From NCBI RefSeq assembly GCF_013128195.2, contig NZ_CP053452.2, positions 1,798,001 to 1,862,000 on the forward strand: a DNA stretch of 64,000 nt. The letters are read 5' to 3'. Shown here in pieces: positions 37,784 through 45,722 of this stretch (its first letter is position 1; the number at the start of each line of letters is the position of its first letter). Position numbers and translations under genes: made by a program. This stretch comes from Frigoriglobus tundricola (GTDB taxonomy: Bacteria > Planctomycetota > Planctomycetia > Gemmatales > Gemmataceae). The notes under the pieces are model-generated. The model was not told the DNA's origin. It made no database searches and saw only the letters and a list, made by a program, of their open reading frames with translations.

Positions 37784-38440
37784 TTAATCAGAATTTAAGA
37801 TTTCCTGAGTCCGTGCCGCGTGCGGCGGCGACTGCTCGGCAAGCCACCTGTCCACCTGGCACTGGAGGTCGGCGATTCCGGCGTCGTTGACCAGGACGGC
37901 GTTGGCCCGTGCGCGCTTCTCGGCGGCCGGCCATTGGGCCGCCTCACGGGCGGTCAATTCGGCTTCGGTCCACCCGTTACGGGCCGCGAGGCGCGCGAGG
38001 CGCGTGTCCCGCGGGGCGTCCACGTAGACCAACCGATCGACCATTTCACCCCAGCCGGCTTCGAGCAGAACGGCTGCGTCCAGGAGAACGAACGCGACGG
38101 CCGGGTTCACTTGCGCGGAAAAAATCTCCTGTCGCGTGCGCTCGCCAATATAGGGGAACACCGTTGCTTCGAGCGCGTTCCGCTGGCGCGGGTCGGCGAA
38201 CACGATCCGCCCAATTTCCCGACGGTCCAGCGTCCCGTCCGGCTTGCAGATTCCCTCGCCCCATTTGCCAACGAGCGCGGCAATGATCTCCGGCTGCTGC
38301 AGCGCCTCGTGACCGAGCGCGTCGGCATCGATCGCGTACCCGCCACGGGCCGTGAAGCACTTCGCGGCGGTACTCTTCCCCGCCCCGATCGCGCCGACCA
38401 GGCCGATGACGGGCTTCGGACCGTGTTTGAAGCGGGTCAC
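37784..38440 (-). CDS. coaE: Dephospho-CoA kinase
   Basis: A 218-aa P-loop kinase that phosphorylates the 3'-hydroxyl of dephospho-CoA, the last step of coenzyme A synthesis. The Walker A motif GLVGAIGAGKST (13-24) is followed by YAIDADALGHEAL, the GTLDRREIGRIVFAD region and the lid with ARLAARNGWTEAEL, all typical. Its start overlaps the stop of the Uma2 gene by four bases, indicating translational coupling. It lies upstream of rho, a neighbour arrangement I recall in planctomycetes. The 250 bases between coaE and the rho start show nothing clear. Confidence 0.95.
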   Translation of the reverse strand: MTRFKHGPKPVIGLVGAIGAGKSTAAKCFTARGGYAIDADALGHEALQQPEIIAALVGKWGEGICKPDGTLDRREIGRIVFADPRQRNALEATVFPYIGERTRQEIFSAQVNPAVAFVLLDAAVLLEAGWGEMVDRLVYVDAPRDTRLARLAARNGWTEAELTAREAAQWPAAEKRARANAVLVNDAGIADLQCQVDRWLAEQSPPHAARTQEILNSD

Positions 38441-39117
38441 CCCTCGCTCCCGTTGGAGCGCCCGAGTTGCTGCAACCGGGCGCGGAGCCGTTCGACCTCC
38501 ATTTGAAGCGCGTCGGCCCGTTTTCTCTCAGCCTCGACCGCTTCGGCACGTGTCGGAATCGGCCGACCGGTCTTCAGGTCGATCAGCCGCACTATCGTGT
38601 CCTCGGCTCGGAGGCCGAACCCGAGTTCGCTCGTCAATTCGGCCCCACGCAGGCGGCGGTAGGCCGTCCCATTCAACCGGTATCCCTGTAGACGCGGCAC
38701 GAGGTATAACCCTTCGGGGTCGAAGAGGAAATACTCACGCACGCCGAGGCGCTCGTACTGGTCGTACTTGTCGTCCAGGTCGTCGCGCCACGTGTTCTCC
38801 GACGCCATCTCGAATACCACCGCCGGACCCGCCCCGTTCTCCTCCCAGGAGAAGAACGACCGCCGCGGTCGCGCACCCACGCCCGGAACGACCATCACGT
38901 CGGGCGCGACCTTCTGGCTGCTCCCCTCCTGCCGGTACCAGAACAGGTCCGAGGCGACGAACACATCCGACCGGTCACGGAAGAAGTCTTCAAGCGCCTG
39001 GTGAAGCGGCATGATCGCTTGCACGTGGAGCCAGGTTTCGGCAAGCGGCTGACCATCCCCGCTAGGGTATTCGATCGGCGGTGACTGCGGCCCGACGATC
39101 CACATCTCGCTCTCCAT
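38437..39117 (-). CDS. Uma2 family (DUF820) putative nuclease
   Basis: A 226-aa protein of the Uma2/DUF820 family, which has a PD-(D/E)XK restriction-nuclease fold and is strongly expanded in planctomycetes and cyanobacteria; its biological role is unsettled. The core is VAPDVMVVPGVG for the catalytic Asp and AVVFEMASENTWRDDLDDKY for the E-x-(S/K)-type strand, followed by YERLGVREYFLFDPEG. A C-terminal coiled coil (EAVEAERKRADALQMEVERL) is usual for the family. It sits between polA (52 bases upstream in transcription) and coaE (4-base overlap). ATG 39117 is preferred over GTG 39129. Confidence 0.85.
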   Translation of the reverse strand: MESEMWIVGPQSPPIEYPSGDGQPLAETWLHVQAIMPLHQALEDFFRDRSDVFVASDLFWYRQEGSSQKVAPDVMVVPGVGARPRRSFFSWEENGAGPAVVFEMASENTWRDDLDDKYDQYERLGVREYFLFDPEGLYLVPRLQGYRLNGTAYRRLRGAELTSELGFGLRAEDTIVRLIDLKTGRPIPTRAEAVEAERKRADALQMEVERLRARLQQLGRSNGSEG

Positions 39118-39181
39118 CTTCCCCGCCACAGGGCTTCTGCCCTGCGCTCTTTGCTCTCTGCAAAAAACGCGGGCGGTTCCT

Positions 39182-42142
39182 CTACCCGGGAACGTCTTCT
39201 ACGTCCAGCCAGTTGGGGCCGGCGGCCACGTCCACCTTGAGCGGTACGTCGAGCTGAATGGCGCCGATCATTTCGTCGCGGGCGAGTTTCGCCACAGCAG
39301 ACACCTCGTGAGGTGGTGCCTCAAATACGAGTTCGTCGTGAACGGTGAGAAGCATTCGACTTTGCAACTTGCGCGCCGCGAGCTGTCGGGAGACCGCGAG
39401 CATGGCCCTTTTCATCAGGTCCGCCGCCGAGCCCTGAATCTCGTAGTTGATCGCCTCGCGCTCCGCCTGCCCGCGGTTCTGGTACCGCGAGTGCGGGTTG
39501 ATCGCGTCCTTGTTCAACGCGCGGTGACGCCCCAGGATGGTGCGCACTTCGCCCGTCCGGTGGGCATTGCCGAGCAACGTTTGTTGGTATTCGAGCACTT
39601 TCGGGTAGCGGGCGAAATACGCATCGATGAAGTCCTCGGCTTCCTTCCGCGAGATGGCCAGCCGCACCGACAGGCCCATCGCGCTCATACCGTATATGAC
39701 GCCGAAGTTGACCGTCTTCGCCATCCCCCGTTGCGCTTTCGTCACGTCGGTCTCGTTCACCTTGAAGATTTGAGCAGCGACCGCCGTGTGAACGTCGCGG
39801 TCCTCGGCAAATGCGGCCCGCAGTGTTTCGTCCCCGCAGAACTGCGCGAGCAGGCGCAGTTCGATCTGCGAGTAGTCGGCGGTCACGAGCGTCCACCCGT
39901 CCCGCGGGATGAACGCCTTGCGTAACTGCGCCCCCTGCTCCGTTCGGGCCGGGATGTTCTGCAAATTCGGGTCGCTCGAACTCAGCCTACCGGTTTCGAC
40001 CGCCGCCTGGTTGAAGGACGTGTGGACGCGCCCCCCCTTGTCCGCCAGCGCGGGCAGCACGTCCACATAGGTGTTTTTCAGCTTGATGAGCTTGCGATAT
40101 TCGATCAACGTTTTCGGCAGCGCGTGGCCGAGCGCCGCGAGCCGTTCGAGCGATTCCTGGTCCGTGGAGGGCTCGTTCTTGATGCCGGTCCGCTTCTGCA
40201 CCGGCAGCTTCATTTCCTCGAAGAGGATCTTTTGAAGTTCTTTCAGTGAACCGATGTTGAACACGCGGCCGGCGAGTTCGTAAACGCCCTTCTCGATGCC
40301 GGCGAGCTCGACGGCCATCTCCGCGCCGAGCTTCTCCAGAAACGGCACGTCCACGCGGATGCCGACCCGCTCCATCTCGGCCAGCACGCCGATGAGCGGC
40401 ACCTCGACCGTGTCGTACAGTTCGCGGAAGCCCTTCGCCGCCAGTTGCGGTTCGTAGAGCGCGGCGAGTTGCAGCGCCGCGTCGGCGTCCTCGCCGGCGT
40501 ACCGCGTCACCAGTGGCACGCGCACCCGGTCCATCGTGATCTGCTTCTTGCCCTTGCCGATGAGTTCGCTGATGGCGACGTTCTTGTGGCCGAGGTCGCG
40601 GAGCGTGAGGTCGTCCAGACCGTGAGCCCGCGCGCCGGGATCGAGCAGGTAGTGGGCGAGCATCGAATCGCCGGCAACCCCGGCAAGGGACACGCCCGCG
40701 GCGGCGAGCACGATCTGATCGAACTTGATGTTGTGGTTCCGCTTCTGGACGCGCGGGTTCTCGAACACGGGCTTGAGTGCGGCGAGCGTCCGGTCCGGGT
40801 CGAGCTGCGCGTCTTCTTGGGGGGCACGCACGGGGAGGTAGTACGCGACCTTCGGTTCCCATGCGAACGAGTAACCGACGATCGGGTCCGCGACCGGGTT
40901 CAGCCCGGTGGTTTCGAGGTCGAAGACGAACGCGGTTTGCTTCTTGAGTGCCGCGAGGAACGTGACGAATTTCTCGTCGGTGTCGATGGTTGTGTAGCCC
41001 GCGTAGCTCCACGTATCGGTCGGTACCGCGGCTTCCGCAGAAGCCTGTGTGACCGCCGGCGCCAGCGCCGCCATCGCGCCGGGCTCTTCCATCAGGTCAT
41101 CGAACAAACTGGCTGTGCGCGGGGCGGCCGTGGTCGATTTTTTCCGCTTCGCGGGCTTCTTCGCACCGCTCTCGGCCACGGGTGCCGCTTCCGCACTTGC
41201 CGGTGTCGGGGCCAGTCCCGCGGTCGCGAGCGCCTCCGCGTTCTTCTTCGCACCGCTGCCGGCCAGCGTCCTGCGGACGCGCTCGCTGAACCCGCGGAAC
41301 CCGAACTCGTGGAACAGTTCCAGCAACTTCTGACCGTCCCAGTCGCGCCGCTTCCAGCCTTCCCAGTCGAACTTGATCGGAACGTGTTTGTCGAGCGTGA
41401 CGAGTTGCTTGCTCTTCGCCAGGTTGCCGTTGGCAATGGCGTCCTTGAGCGCTTGCTTCACTTTCGGGCCGCCGGGAGCGGTATCGGCGTGGGCAATCAG
41501 GTTGTCGAGCGTGCCGAACTGCTGGAGCCACTTGGCCGCGGTCTTCGGGCCGACCCCCGGCACGCCGGGGATGTTGTCCACCGAGTCACCGACGAGCGAT
41601 TGGAAGTCGATGACCTGGTCCGGGCGCACGCCCCAGTCGGCCTCGATCGCGGCCGCGTCGAGGATTTCGCCGTCCTTGCGCAGGTTCAGCATCTTCACCT
41701 TGTTGGTGACGAGCTGCCGGCAGTCCTTATCGGAGGTGCAGAGGAACACGTCCAGCCCGCGGGCCGCGGCCTCGGACGACACCGTCGCCATCACGTCGTC
41801 GGCCTCGTAGCCCGGCGCGATGAGGAAAGGAATCCGCATGGCCTCCATGACCTGCTGGATGAGCGGTTCCTGAAGCAGCAGGTCGTCCGGCGGCGGGTCG
41901 CGGTGGGCCTTGTAGGTGGCGTCGATCTTCTCGCGGAACGTCGGCTCGGCGTGGTCGAGTGTCGCGATGAGGTAGTCTGCGCCGCGGTCGTACAGGTTCA
42001 TCAGCGACCGCGTGACGCCGAAGACGGCATTAGTCGGCCGTCCGTCGGGGGCGGTCATCGGCCCGACGCCGAAAAACATCTGAAAAATCATCCCGTGGGC
42101 ATCGAGCAAATACAAGCTGCCCGCGGAAGCCGGGTCCGACAT
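39182..42142 (-). CDS. polA: DNA polymerase I
   Basis: A 986-aa, three-domain DNA polymerase I. The 5' nuclease domain is intact (APGYEADDVMATVSSEA, FLCTSDKDCRQL, GDSVDNIPGVPGVGPKTA). A low-complexity linker (about 315-360, KKPAKRKKSTTAAPRTA) precedes the 3'-5' exonuclease, which keeps the metal residues (FDLETTGL, HNIKFDQIVL, YAGEDADAAL), so proofreading is expected. The polymerase domain has motif A VTADYSQIELRLLAQ, motif B KTVNFGVIYGMSAMG and motif C LTVHDELVFEAP. It fills gaps in repair and Okazaki processing. The ATG at 42142 (MSDPASAGSLYLLDAHG) gives the normal start; 21 unlike residues lie upstream to 42205. Confidence 0.97.
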   Translation of the reverse strand: MSDPASAGSLYLLDAHGMIFQMFFGVGPMTAPDGRPTNAVFGVTRSLMNLYDRGADYLIATLDHAEPTFREKIDATYKAHRDPPPDDLLLQEPLIQQVMEAMRIPFLIAPGYEADDVMATVSSEAAARGLDVFLCTSDKDCRQLVTNKVKMLNLRKDGEILDAAAIEADWGVRPDQVIDFQSLVGDSVDNIPGVPGVGPKTAAKWLQQFGTLDNLIAHADTAPGGPKVKQALKDAIANGNLAKSKQLVTLDKHVPIKFDWEGWKRRDWDGQKLLELFHEFGFRGFSERVRRTLAGSGAKKNAEALATAGLAPTPASAEAAPVAESGAKKPAKRKKSTTAAPRTASLFDDLMEEPGAMAALAPAVTQASAEAAVPTDTWSYAGYTTIDTDEKFVTFLAALKKQTAFVFDLETTGLNPVADPIVGYSFAWEPKVAYYLPVRAPQEDAQLDPDRTLAALKPVFENPRVQKRNHNIKFDQIVLAAAGVSLAGVAGDSMLAHYLLDPGARAHGLDDLTLRDLGHKNVAISELIGKGKKQITMDRVRVPLVTRYAGEDADAALQLAALYEPQLAAKGFRELYDTVEVPLIGVLAEMERVGIRVDVPFLEKLGAEMAVELAGIEKGVYELAGRVFNIGSLKELQKILFEEMKLPVQKRTGIKNEPSTDQESLERLAALGHALPKTLIEYRKLIKLKNTYVDVLPALADKGGRVHTSFNQAAVETGRLSSSDPNLQNIPARTEQGAQLRKAFIPRDGWTLVTADYSQIELRLLAQFCGDETLRAAFAEDRDVHTAVAAQIFKVNETDVTKAQRGMAKTVNFGVIYGMSAMGLSVRLAISRKEAEDFIDAYFARYPKVLEYQQTLLGNAHRTGEVRTILGRHRALNKDAINPHSRYQNRGQAEREAINYEIQGSAADLMKRAMLAVSRQLAARKLQSRMLLTVHDELVFEAPPHEVSAVAKLARDEMIGAIQLDVPLKVDVAAGPNWLDVEDVPG

Positions 42143-42448
42143 CGGGTAGGGAACCTGTGGGGAGAAACAACACAGCGGTGGTAGGAGGCCGCTTCGAACG
42201 TCCAACCAAGACCTGAACCTGCGAGACTGGTGTATAGGTAGTGTAGCGAACGGGCCGGCACATGGTCAAGCCCGACTGCGACCTCGTCTCAATTTCGATC
42301 AGAACGTGCGTGTTAGTCAACGTTGTCCCCGCGCTCTCGGGCGCCGAGTCGCCCCTGCACCGTCCGGATGTCGCCCACGTCCCCGATAGCAATCGGGCTC
42401 AGAATCGGGCCGGCACACCGGCACCGTGCCCGCGCGGGCCGGTGAAGG

Positions 42449-42847
42449 TCACGCGGGCACATCGGACGCCCGCAGTCGGGCCGTCACCTCGATCTCGATC
42501 CGCATCCGCGGGTCCGCCAGTCCGGCCGAGATCATCGTGGCGGCGGGCCGCACGGCGCCGAAGTACCGCCGCAACACCGGCCAGCACTCCCGGAACTCAT
42601 CCGCTTTGGGGACCACATACGTCACGCGCACCACGTCGGCGAGGGACGCACCGGCTTGCGCGAGTGCCGCCTGGATGTTTCGCAGGCACTGTTCGGTTTG
42701 CTCGGGCATGCTGTCAACAATCGTCATCGTCTGGTAATCGAACCCCGTCGTGCCCGAGACGAACACCCAGTCGCCGTCAACCACCGCTCGCGAGTAGCCG
42801 ATCTCGTCCTCGAACGTGGAACCGGAACTGATCAACCGTCGCCCCAT
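42449..42847 (-). CDS. RidA family protein
   Basis: A 132-aa member of the RidA/YjgF family, trimeric cytoplasmic deaminases that clear reactive enamine/imine intermediates. Segments seen are GYSRAVVDGDWVFVSGTTGFD at the start, QTEQCLRNIQAALAQAGASLADVVRVTYVVP in the middle and ATMISAGLADPRMRIEIEVTA at the end. The conserved arginine of active RidA falls within the AGLADPRMRIEIE segment, so activity is possible but the subfamily is uncertain. ATG 42847 has GAGGGGG upstream; the frame is open to 42913. Its upstream region was separated from rex by the ISKra4-type insertion. Confidence 0.88.
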   Translation of the reverse strand: MGRRLISSGSTFEDEIGYSRAVVDGDWVFVSGTTGFDYQTMTIVDSMPEQTEQCLRNIQAALAQAGASLADVVRVTYVVPKADEFRECWPVLRRYFGAVRPAATMISAGLADPRMRIEIEVTARLRASDVPA

Positions 42848-43050
42848 GTGACGCCCCCTCATTTCCATGACGAAAGGTACCCGCCTGAGCGGATGGATTA
42901 TCGATAATTTCACCCGCGTGAGCGAGATCGGAGCCCGAAAAATTCAGTAATGAGGCCACGCCGCGGTTTGCAGTGGGCTTTGCGACGCTGTGCAAGCGGG
43001 ATAGGAAACGCATGGGGCGCATTCGTCGCAAGTGCAGTGCAGGACGAGTC

Positions 43051-44683
43051 ATGAGCACACCGCGTTTCACAGCCGAGGAACTCGACCGGTTGCGGGCGTT
43101 GGCGGCCGAGTGGGGCAAAATCGTCTCCAAGCGAGCGTTCGGGGAGGACGGGCCGGGGTTGGACGTCGATTTCCGAACGATGGAGCAGATCGCCACCGCG
43201 GCGGCACAAGGGCTGACCGAGGGCGCCCTCCAACAGATGCTCCAACAGCAGGCCCAGAAGGTGCCCGACGAGTCCCCGTGTCCCGTGTGTGGCGAGCGTT
43301 GCCCCACCCGCACGCACACTCGGGCACTCGCGGCGCAAGGGGCCACGGTTCAACAGGCCGAACGGATCGCCCACTGTCCCGCCTGCCGACGGGACTTTTT
43401 TCCCCCTGCGGGCGACTCTGGGGTTGGATGAGCACGCCTTCAGTTCCTCGGTCATCCAGCGCATCGTCACGGCCGCCGCACGGTTCTCCTCGTTCCGTGA
43501 TGCCACCGACGCCGTGCAGATGACCGGGGTCCACATCAGCGAGAACCAGGTGCGCCGATTGGCTCACGAGGTCGGGCGCGAACTCATCGCCGCGCGCGAC
43601 CAGAAGGTGGTCGAGCACCGGCGCCGCCAGTTGGAACCCCGGACCGCGGTGGTGCCCGAGGCCGTGGTGGTCGAGATCGACGGGGGGCGGATTCGGACCC
43701 GCGCCGCGGACGCCGGTCCGGGTGTTCACCAGGCCCAGAACAAGGAGGACAAGGTCGCGTGTCTGGCCACGTTGAGCGGTCCCGCGTTCGCCGCGGACCC
43801 GTGTCCCGAGCCGCCCGAATCGTTCCGATGTCCGCGTCGCGTGCAGCGTCTGGTGCAGCTGATGAAGGGATCGGCGGGCGAAGCGGCGGCCCAAGAAAAC
43901 CCGGACGAACCGACGCCTCCGGTGCCGCTGGTCGGGGAATCCGAAGGGTCCGAACGTTGGTCCCCGAAGCGGTTGGTGAGGACCTGTGTGGCGAGCCTGG
44001 AGACGAGTGCCTCGTTCGGTCCGATGATGGGTGCGGAGGCCCAAGAGCGGCACTTTTATGAGGCCCCGCGTCGGGCGTTCGTGGCCGACGGTAGCGCATA
44101 CAACTGGTCGATCCATCGGGGGTACTTCGGGACCTTCGAACCGATCGTGGATTTCCTGCACGCGGTCTGTTACGTGTTCTCGTCGGCTACGGCGGTGAGC
44201 GCCGATGAGACATCGGGTTGGTCCCAATACTTGGTCTGGATGCGCGCGTGTTGGCAGGGTCGCGTCGGGGACGTGCTGACCGAATTGGACCACTGGCAGG
44301 AGCGCCTGGGCGAGTCCCCGCCGGGTGAGGCACAGACGGCCGAGGAGCGTCGAGATCCGCGTCGCGTGGTGGCCCAGGCGCGGAGCTACTTGGGGAACAA
44401 TCGGGACCGCATGGCGTACCCGCGGTACCGACGGGAGGGATTGCCAACGACGAGCAGTTTGGTCGAATCACTGGTGGGCGAGGTCAACGCTCGGGTGAAG
44501 AGCAAGCAGAAGCATTGGAACCGTCCCGCGGGAGCCGAATCGATCTTGCAACTGCGTGCCGCCGTGCTGAGCCAAGACGACCGCATGAGCCGGTTCTTCG
44601 CGGAACGGCCCGGGTGCCCGTTCCGCAAACAAGATACACTCTGCCATGAATCAGAGGATGTCCCGGCGCAAACCGCGGCGTGA
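43051..44683 (+). CDS. ISKra4-type transposase (needs +1 frameshift)
   Basis: The first frame (from ATG 43051) encodes a helical region and two zinc pairs, CPVCGERC and HCPACRRDFF. It stops at 43431 if read straight. The second frame continues LRATLGLDEHAFSSSV and holds the catalytic domain: D in VVVEIDGGRIRTR, D in FVADGSAYNW and E in SSLVESLVGEVN, the DDE pattern of the ISKra4 family. Joining needs a +1 (or -2) shift at the TTTTTTCCCCCT run 43396-43407, giving a 543-aa product (CRRDFFPLRATLG). This may be programmed recoding or a one-base insertion. The ORF ends four bases before the right end of the element. Confidence 0.88.
43396..43407 (+). other. Putative +1 frameshift site T6C5T
   Basis: The zero frame reads TTT-TTT-CCC-CCT; skipping one base after CCC moves into the catalytic transposase frame. 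The homopolymer pair is a plausible recoding site, but the same run could have gained one base by mutation or sequencing error. Confidence 0.5.
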
Positions 44684-44926
44684 CCTCTTCAGTAATCGGG
44701 GAGGACACGCAGCCGAACCGAAAGCGGGCAACGGCCCGAACCGGCGTATCCCACCGGCGCGTCCATCAACGACCCGCGAAGCCCATTCGTTCGCCGGGTT
44801 CCGGTCACCTCGGGTGACCGCAACTCACGAAATGGGAGGGAAACGGGCCGAATGCAAGGTAAAATGATAGGGGCGGAAACCCGGTCGCGCCCGACGGCGT
44901 GCCGGTCCCACACGGAGGTTGCCAAC

Positions 44927-45598
44927 TTGGACGACCAGCCAACCGAGCGGGGCCAACGGCTCTCGCGGGCGGCGGCCCAGCGCTTGAGCCTGTACCTGCG
45001 CTGCGTGGCCGGCTGGCCGGCGGACGAAGAAAAGGTGTCCAGCGGGCGGATCGCGGAGGCGGTCGGCGTCAGCGACGCCCAGGTGCGCCGCGACCTCGCG
45101 GCGCTCGGCCACCTGGGCCAGCGCGGCGTCGGGTACGACGCCCGTGAACTGGCGACCGCGATCCGCACCGCGCTCGGCATCAACCGCCCCTGGCGCGCGG
45201 TCCTGATCGGCGTCGGCAACCTGGGCCGCGCGCTCCTGAGGTACCAGGGGTTCCGCGCGCAGGGGTTCGAGATCGTCGGCCTGTTCGATAGCGACCCGGG
45301 GAAGGTCGGTCAGTCGGTCGAGGGGCTGACCGTCGAGTCGGTTGTGGGGTTGGCCGAGCGCGTGGCGGCGCTCGGGGCCGAACTCGGTGTGCTGACCGTC
45401 CCCGGTGAAACGGCCCACGCGGTCGCCGAGGCCCTTGTCACGGCCGGCATCCGCGGCATTCTGAATTTCGCGCCCGTCGTACTCAAACTCCCGCGCCGGG
45501 TGCGCCTCGTGACCGTGGACCTCGCGATTCAACTCGAACAGTTGGCGTTCCAGGTGCAGCACGGCGATTCCGCCACCCGCCCCGCCGACGACGACTGA
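44927..45598 (+). CDS. rex: Redox-sensing transcriptional repressor Rex
   Basis: A protein of about 223 aa that binds DNA through an N-terminal winged helix (RLSLYLRCVAGWPADEEKVSSGRIAEAVGVSDAQVRRDLAALG) and senses the NADH/NAD+ ratio through a Rossmann domain (VLIGVGNLGRALLRYQGF, then GLFDSDPGKVGQ). The dimer-swapping C-terminal helix ends QLEQLAFQVQ. Rex normally represses fermentation and respiratory genes at high NAD+. Start: TTG 44927 has GGAGG eight bases upstream and gives a normal length; an in-frame ATG at 44852 would add 25 residues unlike the family. The ISKra4-type element inserted 239 bases upstream may have separated it from its original promoter. Confidence 0.9.
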   Translation: MDDQPTERGQRLSRAAAQRLSLYLRCVAGWPADEEKVSSGRIAEAVGVSDAQVRRDLAALGHLGQRGVGYDARELATAIRTALGINRPWRAVLIGVGNLGRALLRYQGFRAQGFEIVGLFDSDPGKVGQSVEGLTVESVVGLAERVAALGAELGVLTVPGETAHAVAEALVTAGIRGILNFAPVVLKLPRRVRLVTVDLAIQLEQLAFQVQHGDSATRPADDD

Positions 45599-45722
45599 TG
45601 TGCCCGCCCCGGTGTTATTCCACACAACAGGCGTTTGGAACTCGAACCTGTACCCGCGTGTCGGCCCGGGGTAAAATCGCCACACCGTTTGCCGTCGCAT
45701 CCACCTTTGCGTTGGGGCCGAT

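Larger units (their letters stand above)
42952..44687 (+). mobile_element. Complete ISKra4-type insertion sequence
   Basis: A 1736-bp element bounded by a 9-bp direct repeat TTCAGTAAT (42943-42951 and 44688-44696). The terminal inverted repeats match at 19 of 20 bases: GAGGCCACGCCGCGGTTTGC at the left, GAGGTCACGCCGCGGTTTGC at the right end read inward. It carries one transposase split over two frames. It sits in the intergenic region between a RidA gene and rex and breaks no gene. Confidence 0.95.
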
